Shown here: in pieces, positions 32,499 through 42,459 of the stretch
How positions within the stretch are numbered: position 1 is the first letter of the stretch
Layout of the letters: the number at the start of each line of letters is the position of its first letter
The notes under the pieces: generated by a model
Database searches by the model: none
Told to the model about the DNA's origin: nothing
The model's input: the letters and a program-made list of their open reading frames with translations, nothing else
Program-made: the position numbers and the translations under genes
Assembly (NCBI GenBank): GCA_015680685.1
Contig: MNCI01013743.1
Span: 171,077-218,293 of the forward strand
DNA: 47,217 nucleotides
Source: Gnetum montanum
Taxonomy: Eukaryota; Streptophyta; Gnetopsida; Gnetales; Gnetaceae
Direction: 5' to 3'

Positions 32499-33323
32499 GT
32501 GGTTGGGCCCATGTACACTCCTCCATCATCTAACACTTCGGAGCACCCTTTAGTCCAACAGAGCATAACGCATACGGTTATGTTAACGCATACCATAACT
32601 GACTGGATTAAGGTAGGCCACCTTCCCAGGAAACTAACTAACCCTATAAGTCCCTTAATCTATTTACAAATCACTGGAAATAAACCACATAGGGCTCTTC
32701 TTGACTCAGGTTCCAAAGTCAACTTAATTTCACGAGAGATGTATCATGCTTGGAACCTGCCCCAACTTAAGAAGAGCAACATTCAACTAGAGCTGGCAAA
32801 CCAGTCCATCACCATTCCTTTGGGATTGGTGAAGGACATTATTGCCACTGTGTGTGGTTGGTCTTACCCAACTAATTTCCTGGTGATTGAAGTGAACAAC
32901 AACGAAGGGGACGTCCTAATTATAATGGGAAGGGCATGGCTGAGTACAATAGATGCATGCCTTAGGATCCACGATCTTTCCTTGGAAATCTCTAAGATAA
33001 ACATTTGTGGAAAGATCGAGAAGAGGAAAGTTTCATGCATCACATACAGTGATTCATCAGGTGATGACATGGAGGAAATGCCTCCATGCAACAGGTGTGC
33101 TCTCAAAACTTTGAAACAAATATTCCTGTATGTAGCAACCACACAACCAGTAGTAGACACCCCGTGGTTGACAGCTACTCGAAGGAGCAACCAAATATGC
33201 ATGGAACGAACTAAGGAAACCCATGCCCATAACGAAAGCATGTATACATTGGAATATGAGCATCGCCAACTGCCACCCCTTAATCTAAGATCATCAATTG
33301 GGAGAAGTTGGGTACTTCTATGA
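32499..33323 (+). CDS. aspartic protease of element 1, ORF open for 274 codons
   Basis: The longest intact frame in the window. LIYLQITG is followed by the active site LLDSGSKVNLIS (Asp at residue 69), then NLPQLKKSNIQLELANQSI and IIMGRAWLSTID (about residues 143-153), which closes the pepsin-like fold of a retroviral monomer. After the domain comes a Cys-containing linker (CNRCALKTLKQIF) of about 80 residues. The Met at 32499 is probably not the true start; the domain belongs to a gag-protease polyprotein. The enzyme would process that polyprotein. After the stop, PPT1 follows within about 50 bases where RT would be expected. Confidence 0.85.
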   Translation: MVGPMYTPPSSNTSEHPLVQQSITHTVMLTHTITDWIKVGHLPRKLTNPISPLIYLQITGNKPHRALLDSGSKVNLISREMYHAWNLPQLKKSNIQLELANQSITIPLGLVKDIIATVCGWSYPTNFLVIEVNNNEGDVLIIMGRAWLSTIDACLRIHDLSLEISKINICGKIEKRKVSCITYSDSSGDDMEEMPPCNRCALKTLKQIFLYVATTQPVVDTPWLTATRRSNQICMERTKETHAHNESMYTLEYEHRQLPPLNLRSSIGRSWVLL

Positions 33324-33372
33324 AATTCAAACAGGCGCTCGTTATTTCGGTTCTCTCCCTTTCCACTCAGTC

Positions 33373-33385
33373 ATGGGGGAGATGG
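33373..33385 (+). promoter_or_regulatory. internal polypurine tract of element 1
   Basis: ATGGGGGAGATGG in the context CAGTCATGGGGGAGATGGCC, 1.65 kb before the 3' LTR. Confidence 0.6.
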
Positions 33386-33699
33386 CCACCTATGCTAATC
33401 ATATGGGGCCCTCAGTTTTTTTTTCGATTTTTGTTTTACACGTTTTTGTTTTACAACATTTTTGGCTTACACATTTTTGTTTTACAAATTTCTTTAACTT
33501 TTCTAGTTTTTATTTTACAACATCATTATACTTTTTCCATTTGTGTGTGTGTGTGTGTGTGTGTTCCACCATGTAAGTTTGCCACCCAATAAGTGTTTGG
33601 AATGATGGTATGAACTATTTTCATATTGATTGCTAATGTTTGGTTTTTACCTTTAAGTCACAATGTTGATACTAAGGTATGTTTCTTTTGATATGGCAG
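33386..33699 (+). other. T-rich intron-like leader of the 3' region, element 1
   Basis: Repeated TTTTGTTTTACA words, a (GT)n run at about 33542-33563, and a CAG acceptor at 33697-33699. The open frames 33298-33576 and 33308-33592 run through this low-complexity part and are not taken as genes. Confidence 0.4.
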
Positions 33700-33915
33700 G
33701 CAATGAGACCACTTTATCCATTCATCCACTAGTTTCTATGGTCTCTCTCGGCTTGGAAATGTACAATCCCCTTCTAATAAGAACTTAAACGAATTGGTGA
33801 TTGGGTATTTCTCAAACTGGGAAAGGACTCAATTATTGAAAAGGGTGTGACTTCAAGGGAACTTGATGTTTTTGTGTTGGTCATTCTCTTGGGTGCTTGG
33901 ATGTTTTCTTCTTGA
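33700..33915 (+). pseudogene. candidate env-like 3' exon of element 1
   Basis: Follows GATATGGCAG. The text starts NETTLSIHP, is interrupted by a stop and a frameshift, and ends VTSRELDVFVLVILLGAWMF followed by SS and a stop at 33913-33915. The last 17 residues are hydrophobic enough for a membrane anchor. Element 2 ends with nearly the same residues and the same stop. Confidence 0.45.
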
Positions 33916-34057
33916 GTTTTCTTGTTGTTTCGATGTTACCCAATTATTGGAAGCTGAGTCAATAAAAATAAAAATTCTTTACATGGTGTGGTTCTCATGT
34001 ATAAAAACAAAAAACACACAAAAAAAATAAAGTGAGAATTCAAAGCACACCCCTTAG

Positions 34058-34373
34058 ATGAATAAACTTGGGCTACAAGCACTGGTTATGGAACCAAAAG
34101 TGTTCCCTCTAACTAAGGTTCTTCTTGCTTTCCATTCTCTCCTTTGTTTCATCGGAATGGTGGTGACTCTTGGGGAAGGCATTCTTGTTATCCAAGTGGA
34201 TGATTTAGCCAAATGCATTGATGCGAAGTCACTGGATATGGTTGGTTTGAGGCCAGACTTGGAATGGGATTTGCTAAGTCACATTAATCATGCAACACAC
34301 AAGGGGCTGTACACCACCTTGTTCTTGGGATTCCATTCCATTTTTCTTCTCTCCATCCTTCTCTCCATTGTTC
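34058..34373 (+). CDS. membrane-like ORF in the 3' region of element 1, runs into an N gap
   Basis: 105 codons are open before the gap. Two hydrophobic segments are visible, at about residues 21-45 (VLLAFHSLLCFIGMVV) and 83-105 (LYTTLFLGFHSIFLLSIL), joined by a charged loop (VDDLAKCIDAKSLDM). Element 2 (46545-46915) has related sequence with stops but a similar hydrophobic second part (LYTTLFLRLHSILFF). No family recognised. A reading frame open to the gap in a fairly young copy is suggestive, but could be chance. Confidence 0.35.
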
Positions 34374-34813
34374 NNNNNNNNNNNNNNNNNNNNNNNNNNN
34401 NNNNNNNNNNNNNNNNNNNNNNNNNNNNNNNNNNNNNNNNNNNNNNNNNNNNNNNNNNNNNNNNNNNNNNNNNNNNNNNNNNNNNNNNNNNNNNNNNNNN
34501 NNNNNNNNNNNNNNNNNNNNNNNNNNNNNNNNNNNNNNNNNNNNNNNNNNNNNNNNNNNNNNNNNNNNNNNNNNNNNNNNNNNNNNNNNNNNNNNNNNNN
34601 NNNNNNNNNNNNNNNNNNNNNNNNNNNNNNNNNNNNNNNNNNNNNNNNNNNNNNNNNNNNNNNNNNNNNNNNNNNNNNNNNNNNNNNNNNNNNNNNNNNN
34701 NNNNNNNNNNNNNNNNNNNNNNNNNNNNNNNNNNNNNNNNNNNNNNNNNNNNNNNNNNNNNNNNNNNNNNNNNNNNNNNNNNNNNNNNNNNNNNNNNNNN
34801 NNNNNNNNNNNNN
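34374..34813. other. assembly gap, 440 N
   Basis: Unknown sequence in element 1's 3' region. By comparison with Z it should hold the counterpart of the ORF at 1695-2019. Confidence 1.
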
Positions 34814-35037
34814 AGCAACACTTCTTTCTCTCTCTCTTTCTTAGCTGCCAACTAAGGCTTGATGTCATTGTAATAAGGTGTTCACCCTTGTTATCGTGAA
34901 CACCAATTTTGTCAAGTCTTGTAATGATGATCCATTCACATGTCATCCCATTAGTTCCATTCCCCTCAATAATTCCATACCTTCCTGATATTATTGTAAG
35001 GAACTCGAGGACGAGTTTTCATTTAGTCATGGGGGTA
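34814..35037 (+). promoter_or_regulatory. end of the 3' region and terminal polypurine tract of element 1
   Basis: A (CT)n run after the gap, then GAGGACGAGTTTTCATTTAG, then ATGGGGGTA at 35029-35037 abutting the LTR. Same structure as 2235-2267. Confidence 0.65.
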
Positions 35038-36052
35038 TGATGAGACACGATTCGCATGAGCCGCGATATCACGTCGTCCCCTATGATGTCGTGTACGTGA
35101 TATCGCAGTCTACTGCCAAATCTATAAATAAGAGGCGACACTCCCCTTATTTCCCATCCTAAGTTAAAAGTAGGGAAACTCTGGTAGTTTGATCACTCCA
35201 GGGATAGAATACTTTCCATGTGCCTGCAGTAGGAGTCCTAAAAGTGAATGGATCTTTATTCAAGCAACATTGTACCTGAACACAAGTTGTGTATGGCAAT
35301 AAAGACGAGCTTCTTGGATAAACCTTGCAGTGCATGGAATAGGATTTTATTTATTATTTTCTCTCTTACCATTAAACTCCTAGAATGTAGAATGAGTACG
35401 ACTTGATTACGAGCATCTAAGGATGTGTATGGATAGTCAAGGAATCGGTTGCTCATCGCATGCGGTATGAGTACGACTTGATTACAAGCATCTCGTGTGA
35501 CTACTTGGTAACCCAGTGGCGTATTCAGGATCTACGCTTGGTAATCTTAGTGGTAGTCCCAGATGTGTATGGTTAGTCAAAGAATCGGCTGCTCATCACA
35601 CCTAGGCTAGATAGATTCTCTCAACCCTTTCCTCCTAGTTAAGTGCCTCAGTACGACCACTTCGAGCACGTGCGTTACGCGCGGTGATCCCAGCAACGAT
35701 TAGCGTTTGGTAGCTGCGGTTGCATCGATTTAGGGTGTGTACGGTAAGTGGGAACGGATGCTAACACTAGGTAATTTAGACTTAGTTCATTAGTTAGAGT
35801 TAGTACTTAGTTTCTCAACGCTTCACCCTTTAGCATAGAAGACATAAAACATAAAAGACCATAAAAATCATATACCTTGGACTTACTTAACCATACACCA
35901 TGAAAACCACAAGTAAGTCTAGGAAGACAACAAATGATTAACCCCAAGTGTTCCATGGGGTGTGTAGGCACTTAGTCTGTGGAGTTCGATCGGATCACGT
36001 GTGCTACGCTCATTTCATATGGTTGAGTGTAGGGGTACCTTGCCACTCATCA
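35038..36052 (+). repeat. 3' LTR of element 1 (subfamily II)
   Basis: 1015 bp, TGATGAG to CTCATCA. Its first 36 bases include a stretch (from about 35046 to 35062) that the 5' LTR lacks, between two ATGAG words. TATA box, hairpin (35253-35305) and U5 repeats as in the 5' copy. TCTAC follows as target duplication. Confidence 0.92.
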
Positions 36053-36057
36053 TCTAC

Positions 36058-37045
36058 CTTCAAACTTTGGAATATTATTCATGTCAAGTCACTTGATGAG
36101 ACTAATTCTTAAATTCCTAGTAGGCATGTGCATTACTTTCCTCATATTAATCATACTACAAGTGGCTAATAAGGGTTCTTCATGATCTTTGAGTTCATAG
36201 GCTATGCTGTAGTGATGATCCCTCTAATGCTCATGATGTTCTCTTTTTTCATGTTTGATTCTTCCTTATCTTTCTTCATCCTCATCATCTTTTGTATCAG
36301 GATGTCTCCTTCTATTTCCATGTCTCCCATGATCTCTTAGTCTTTGTTCCCTCTTGTTATAATTTATTAATAAGTATGAGGAAGAAGATGGGGAAGTTGG
36401 AGAATGGTATTGGCTAGTTCTCCTTCTATGACTCCTTGATTCATCCCTTCTAGATCTATTGAAATCCTTAATTCCTCTTAAGTTTGAAGTTCTTCTCATC
36501 TATTCTAGGGGTTTTTGTAAAGTTGAACATAGATTTATTTTTATAGGATCTTCAATACATATTAATGGTGTCTAGGAACTATGTCTATGAGTTTGATAGG
36601 ACTTTTCAACTTTGGATGGAACATCTTCTTTTATTTCAAAGAGAATTGTCTATGGGGTTCTCTTCCCTTTATCTTGCTACTATCTTGCCTTCATAATAGC
36701 ATCCCTTCTTGCTTAAGCCTTTGTTGGTTGATATGTCTTGGTCATGTTTTTGGTAGCTTGATACCCTTCTTATATGTGACCAAGATTTGATCCAATAAGG
36801 GTTTCTTGAAGCATTGATGATGCTAAACATTTAGGTAGCAAGATAATATTTCCCTGTAAGTCTTTTCATTTTAGTTGTTCATCTTGGTAGAAAATGAATG
36901 TGAAATTAGAATAATAAGAATTAGTATGAGCATATGAAATTCTTGTTTGCATATGTGCATTATAATCTTCTTCATTATAATCTTTGTCATTACTTTCATT
37001 AAGATCGATAATAGGTGGAGATTTCACTTTAGTTGTGGATGCCAT
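36058..37045 (-). pseudogene. gag of D2, N-terminal part, right of the insertion
   Basis: ATG at 37045 (MASTTKVKSPP). Further on, SYAHTNSYYSNFTFIFYQDE and KWKDLQGNIILL match the gag N-terminus of the other elements. The open piece 36266-36499 is Arg/Ser-rich (RSRRDESRSHRRR). Continues at 28929. Confidence 0.7.
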
Positions 37046-37169
37046 TTTAGTTTGTTTGATGCTTAAGTATGTGTGTGTTTTGAGAAATTATTCTACATAT
37101 GAAAGAGATACTTGATGATACTTGATACAACGAACTATGTAAAATCAACAACTAGCAAACATTGACACA

Positions 37170-37187
37170 TCCTCAACAACAATGCCA
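37170..37187 (-). promoter_or_regulatory. primer-binding site of D2 (tRNA-Asp, worn)
   Basis: Minus strand TGGCATTGTTGTTGAGGA. Six differences from the tRNA-Asp complement, all C to T or G to A, next to the LTR end. Confidence 0.7.
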
Positions 37188-37188
37188 A

Positions 37189-38039
37189 TGATGAGTAGTT
37201 GTGTATTCTAACACTCAACCATACAAGTTACAAGTGTTAACATGCAACCATATCATAATTTATGGATGGACAATGTAAGTATACTAGTGAGTTGAGAGTA
37301 TGTTTGTGATCGTTGTCTTCTTTCTTAGAGTTAGTAAGGTGCAAAATGTATGGTTTAACTCTTCGTGTAGTATATGATAAACTGATGTTGTTGGCTCTTA
37401 ATAGTGCTAAGTGTAAACATAGTAAAGATGAACATAAATTCTATTTCTAAGTACAATGAAAATGTAAATCTATTCTATAATAAGTATCCATTCTTGGTTT
37501 TCCATACACATCCTGAGCTAATGTAACTGTCACTAGGATTATCAAGTAACTTTACTATTGAGAAAATTAAGCAAAGTCACTACTAGGTTACCAAATAATT
37601 ACACTTTACATTTGAAACTAGTCGTTCTTATTTTGCCTTACTAATGAACATTGGAAGAGTAAATGATTTAAGAAAAGTAAATGACATAGTAAAAGTAAAT
37701 CTATTCTAAGTGATATGTTGCAATGATGAAGAATAATCTTGATCTTTATTGTTCATCATAAATTGTATCTAGTAACAATCCACTTAAAGAAAGATTTTGT
37801 ACAACTATAATTTACTACACTGCATGCATTCAAGCTAACTCTAACTTTAAGAAAAGAAACTACAAGAATTTTACTAAGTGTTGGATCTAAACTTGTTTTT
37901 GATGCAATGGTGGATTCATATTTATAGGCATGACCATGACCCACTACATTGTATCTATAATGACGTATGTAGGGCTACAATTTCACATCTATTGTATCGT
38001 AGATATGATATTGTAGTCCTTTATGATAATGTTTCATCA
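37189..38039 (-). repeat. 5' LTR of D2 (third LTR type)
   Basis: 851 bp, minus strand TGATGAAAC to CTCATCA. TATA box CTATAAATA near 37920. R and U5 are recognisably related to the other LTRs, but U3 differs and the AATAAA hairpin is imperfect (TCTTTATT at 37741, AAAGAAAGA further on). ATATT follows at 38040. Confidence 0.75.
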
Positions 38040-38129
38040 ATATTCAATGATAAAAAATCATTGGGGGGTGATGGAGTCTTGACATAATTGTAATATAGAC
38101 ACACCATATGGATATATAGTTCAATTAGA

Positions 38130-38220
38130 ACTTTATAACTTAGCATTGCCCATTAGACTTGAACCCATGACTTGGAGCTTTCAAATTAAGAGTCTTACTA
38201 CTAGGGTAACATCTCATTGT
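38130..38220 (-). repeat. tRNA-like head, candidate SINE
   Basis: Minus strand TACCCTAGTAGTAAGAC fits an A box with D arm, and GGGTTCAAGTC fits a B box, with about 32 bases between, the spacing of a tRNA gene. Acceptor-stem pairing is not convincing, so a SINE head is likelier than a working tRNA. A body and tail were not identified. Confidence 0.4.
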
Positions 38221-38660
38221 TTGTTAGCTATAAAAAATCATTATCAAATCTTTGCTTATTTTAAAGACCACTTTATTTCAATGAGATAAATGTACCATGA
38301 TGATGGTGGTGTGTTGATGTTATTTTGTGTCTTTCATTTTAAGATATAAAAAGCTTTGGAAAATTTTTTACAAGGTGAGGATGAATTTGAACTTTAGTTA
38401 ACATGCCATTTGTTCAACTTTACCAACATATTTATTAGAAATATGTTTCAAACCTATAAAATTTTAAATTTTTATAACTTTTATGACAACATATTGTAAA
38501 ATATAACATTAATTATGAAGGGGCTATCATTAAAATTAGAATAACCTGTGGAATTACATTTGGTTTTCCAATAACAATATGTCTACATCAAGGATCTACA
38601 CTTAGCCCATACTTATATGATTAAGGTAGGATGGCTAGTTGTGTTGTTGTCCTTAGCCAT
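38221..38660. other. AT-rich stretch, nothing identified
   Basis: No long frame, no motif match. Confidence 0.4.
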
Positions 38661-39110
38661 TTTTTATCTTTATCTTGACCATGAATCATGGTGATCTTGT
38701 GGTTGCCTCATCATAGGTCATGATGAGGTCATGGTAACCTAATTATAGGTCATTATGCCTTAAAATGTAATATTCTTGCTACTGGTGATCATGGTCATAG
38801 GCCCTCTATCTTTGCCATTGATTTATGAAGACCATGAGCTATGATTAACTCAAGGTAACCTGACCATGGGTCATTGTAAGGTTGTGATCACTTTTAATGG
38901 TGCCATCTTTTTGTAGCTAACCTCTAGATTAAGGTGATATAGACCACAAGTCATGGTGCCCTCATGTTGTTATACCACAAGTCATGGTGAGGTCATGATC
39001 ACTATAGAAACAAAGACTTAAAAATTCTAAATATACCATTAGTTGATCATGGTTCATGGTCATCTCATGATTTCAATGGAAAAATTGAAACTATGAGCCA
39101 TAGTTTAGTT
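38660..39110. repeat. degenerate repeat with GGTCATG and CATGACC words
   Basis: Words such as AGGTCATGATGAGGTCATGG, AAGTCATGGTGAGGTCATGA and CATGGGTCATTGTAAGG recur in loose tandem, often followed by GATCAC or GTAACC. Probably an old, eroded tandem repeat. Confidence 0.4.
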
Positions 39111-40140
39111 TCTAGGATTTTTTTGTTGAGAAGCATATGGAAGAGTTGACTTTGTGATGATATTTAGGCTTCTTGGCTAACATAGCTTGGCTTGGATTAA
39201 ACTTAATACATATTCTTTTGACTACATATTTAGATTTCTAGAGGTAAATGGTATTTGAAATAAAAAGAAGCTTGGCTTCATGCTTGATAATGTTTAACAA
39301 AAATGCACATAATATGTCTAGATCTACTTCACAACTTATGAGAATATTTTTACTCACTTTGAAATCATTCGATGGAAGTCTTGGCTTTATGGAACTTGGA
39401 ATTTTAGGCTTTTTTTAATGATTTTTGTGGTATTTTGAAATAGGATTAAAATGATGATAAGCCTGAGATAATGAAATGGAAATGAGATAGATGATACAAA
39501 TGAAATGCTAAAATAGATGAAGCTATTTTTCTTTTCTTCTATCTTCTATACTAAAAACTGTGAGAGATCTATTCATACTTCATTCAAATAGAGAGAGAGA
39601 GAGATAGAGCATAAAAAATAACAAACTTGAGAGAGAGAAAATAAACAAATAAATTGAAAAAAAAATATAAGCTTCTTATATTGATAACATAATGAAAATG
39701 ATACATCAAACATATTACCTCTTGAGGAGATGCTTATTGCACTCTTAACTCTACTTTATGAATGGTGAAGGAGTTTCTAAATTCATCTCAAAATGATAAC
39801 ATGCATGGAGGTGGAGGTGCTTAGAAGCATACTTAACCTCTTAGGGAATTTTCTCCTCTCTTGATTCTCTCTTCTCTCTTCTCTTTTCTTGATCTAATGC
39901 TCTATTGAACAATAACCTTGAATTGTTTTTTGTAATGATCACACACCTCCTTATATAGCTTTTGGGATGTAGGTGGCTAAATCATGGTTGGATTACATAA
40001 CCCATGGATGGAGTATGATTAGCCACTAATATGATTGCAAATTATATCTTGATGAGGAGGTTATGTGGAGGTTAGGTGAGGATGTGATCTCAAGGACCCT
40101 TCTGAGAACATGTTTCTTAAGTGGAGAAGGAAACCTAATT
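39111..40140. other. AT-rich stretch with GA microsatellite and a possible minus-strand promoter
   Basis: (GA)n at about 39590-39606. On the minus strand TATATAA lies at about 39951-39957, followed downstream by an AG-rich leader (AAGAGAAGAGAGAAGAG). This looks like a promoter with a purine-rich leader, perhaps an LTR of another family. No coding sequence is attached that I can support. Confidence 0.25.
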
Positions 40141-41140
40141 TGACTTATCTTCTCTCCTTCCTTTTTTTAAAAAAAATTAAAATCCTCCTTTTTTCTTCTT
40201 TTTGTCTTTCCTCCTACTGTTTTGAATTTTTCTTTCCTAATTGAGGTGTCATTCCTCAATATTTTGATTTTTATGGAGTCTCCCATGGTTCTTCTTTTTG
40301 ATACAATTTTTATCACATTGAATACACCATGAGAGTTGGATGATCTCAAATGTACATCATCCTAATTTATGACAATCTCACATTTGATGAAAACTTAATG
40401 ACCTTCCTTAGCTTAATTATGCCTTCCATATTTGAAGTATTTTTTGATGGATGGGGTCTTCATTGCTTTGATGAGATCTCCCTTAATCATGCCTTGTATT
40501 CTTCATGATTGTCTTCTTAATTTTTTCTTTTGAGGTTGGTGTTGTACCCACTTTGGTTTTTTTTCTGCATAAGTTAAAGACTTGGGTACATTCTACGGAT
40601 TTTAACCACTTAAAGCCATCTTCAGTAGTTTGGATTCAATGTTCTGCATCATATGCAGCATGGTTTCTAGTTTCCTATCTCTAGTTTGCTAGAAATGAGG
40701 TTTTATGCCATCTACTACATTATTTTGGCTTCTCTTTTAGTTTCGATGTCTAATGTCAGCTTCAACATCAATTCTAATTCTAACTTCTGACATCCTACAT
40801 CAACTCAACTTTTGACTCCTACATGAGACCTACTTTTTAATGTTTGATGTCAATTCCACTTTTGACAACCAATATCAACTTTTCCTCTTACAACACACTA
40901 GCTTTTTGATATATTTTGTTCTGCTTTCGATGTTTGACATTAGCTTTTGCTTCTCTATGTCATTTCTCCTATCGAATACCTTGTAAAAGCTTTCGAAAGA
41001 TTCTGTTAATCCCATTGCATTGTTTCTACACAATTAATGAGACATTTTCGACCTATACATAGGAGGATATCTTAAACATGAATGGGTTGGCATTCCTAAC
41101 CATATGGTTCACTTTTGATGATTAGTCAACATTTTGCTCC
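40141..41140. other. AT-rich stretch, no gene seen
   Basis: A loose recurrence of TTTGATGTC, CAACATCAA and GACATC words at 40740-40940. The only frame (40167-40349, minus) is Lys-rich and looks compositional. Confidence 0.35.
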
Positions 41141-41141
41141 A

Positions 41142-41490
41142 TCAAGCTCTACAAGATTTGCTTAGCATTTGCAGCCATCTCTTCCACTTAATGTAGTTAA
41201 TTCTTGTACGATTAGCAATTTGTAACATCTTTTTCAAAGACATTGCCTCTTTGTAGAATAACAACACTCCTTTTCTTCCCTTCCATTGTTGACATATTGT
41301 ATCCCCTTTGTGTTTTTCTCTTGACACATGAAGAAATCGTTTCAAATTGGGTCAACACACTAATCTGATCCTTCCCTTTGCTTTGTTAACTATTGGATTT
41401 GCTATTGTTCCTGTTAGATCTACATTAGGTACATGTATTAGAGAAAGAATGGGATAACACAGCTCCTCATTAGACACCTTTGATCCCTGG
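41142..41490 (-). pseudogene. ORF relic cut by element 2, unidentified
   Basis: On the minus strand a single frame runs from the LTR border at 41490 to the stop at 41142, broken only by one TGA at 41352-41354. The text includes KVSNEELCYPILSLIHVPNV and later RKGVLLFYKEAMSLKKMLQ. Upstream of 41490 the frame runs into element 2's LTR, so the start must lie on the far side of element 2, outside the window. A fragment of a host gene or another transposon; I do not recognise it. Confidence 0.35.
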
Positions 41491-42314
41491 TGATGAGCCG
41501 CAATATCGCGTACACAATATCGCGACTTGCCGCAACATCTATAAATAAGAAGCAGCTTTCCCTTGTTCACACATCTAGACTTAGACCTTTAGCCAAACTA
41601 TAGCAGTTTTACCATTCCAGAGTTAGAATAATTTCCATGTGCCCGTAGTAGGAGTCTTAAAGTGAATGGATCTTTATTCGAGAAAATTGTACCTGAGCAC
41701 ACATTTGTGTATGGAAATAAAGATGAACTTTATGATAAACCTTGCAGCATGTGGACTAAGCTAAATAGGATTTAATTATTGTTAAATGCTTCAATGCTTT
41801 CCTAGATAATTAAATCTCTCTCAACCCTTGACTCTCCTAGTTAAGTGCATTCAGTATGACCGCTTCAAGCACATGTGTAACGCTTGGTAACCCAGTAACA
41901 AGTAGCATTTGGTAATCCCAACGGTGTTGCACTAGTTCAGGGTGTGTGCGACAAGTGGGAATGGATACTNATTGCACTAGTTCAGGGTGTGTGCGACAAG
42001 TGGGAATGGATACTGGTGCTAGGACAATTAGAACTTAATTAGTGAATAGTTAATATAAGTTAGTCACTTAGTTCTCTTCACCTTTCCCTATTAGCATAAA
42101 GACATTAAAAGCTAAAAGATATAAAAATCATATACCTCAAGCTTACTTAACCATACAACCGTGACAATACAAGTAAGTTTGGGAAGACAACGATTGATTA
42201 ACCTTAAGTGTTCCATTAAGATGCGTAAGCACTTAGTCCTTGGATTTCGGTCGGATCATGCATGAGATGCTCGTATTCGCATGGTTGAGTGTAGGGGTAC
42301 CTCGCCACTCATCA
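41491..42314 (+). repeat. 5' LTR of element 2 (subfamily II)
   Basis: Starts TGATGAGCCG and ends CTCATCA. U3 has CAATATCGCGTACACAATAT, a decayed form of the palindrome at 10637. TATA box near 41540, and the R-region hairpin begins near 41669. Includes an assembly duplication, so its true length is about 780 bp. Confidence 0.88.
41927..42014. other. assembly join: 43-base repeat around a single N
   Basis: 41927-41969 and 41972-42014 are identical by eye (TTGCACTAGTTCAGGG and on), with N at 41970. Same form as the join at 11374. Confidence 0.8.
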
Positions 42315-42315
42315 T

Positions 42316-42333
42316 TAGCGCCGTTGCCGGGGA
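42316..42333 (+). promoter_or_regulatory. primer-binding site of element 2 (tRNA-Asp)
   Basis: TAGCGCCGTTGCCGGGGA, one G to A change from the tRNA-Asp complement. Confidence 0.9.
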
Positions 42334-42459
42334 CTTAGTTGTTTGTGCGCTACATAGAACATAGGAGATCATTCATATTGTTCGGTCACTAGAACGAACC
42401 CTTAGGGTTGATCAAAAGAAAATAAGATAACAGTAAATAGAACACTGAACAAGATAAAA

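Larger units (their letters stand above)
28930..36052 (+). mobile_element. non-autonomous Athila-like element 1 (gag-PR, both LTRs)
   Basis: LTR 28930-29928, PBS, gag, protease, internal polypurine tract, 3' region, terminal polypurine tract, LTR 35038-36052. About 7.1 kb including 440 N. RT, RNase H and integrase are missing: protease is followed within about 100 bases by PPT1. The two LTRs are roughly 95% alike by eye, with a short deletion near the start of the 5' one. Inserted in D2 gag. Confidence 0.92.
25844..38039 (-). mobile_element. pol-less Athila-like element D2, host of element 1
   Basis: Minus-strand order: 5' LTR 38039-37189, PBS 37187-37170, gag from 37045, interrupted at 36053 by element 1 and resumed at 28929, protease 27420-26940, linker ORF, internal polypurine tract, 3' region, LTR-C. 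No RT, RNase H or integrase. Joining 28929 to 36058 restores gag homology with A and C (CTTCAAACTTTGGAATATT against 8492-8511). The 5' LTR is unlike LTR-C, so the two ends may not be an original pair. Confidence 0.75.

Noticed and set aside
33298-33592. Two overlapping Phe-rich frames after protease of element 1
   Set aside because: They cover the T-rich leader and a (GT)n run; element 2 does not keep them.
34284-34946. Long frames across the N gap
   Set aside because: They exist only because N is read as open sequence.
38046-38065. Hairpin CAATGAT...ATCATTG followed by G-run as a terminator
   Set aside because: Short, AT-rich, and no transcription unit is attached; bacterial-type terminators are not expected here.
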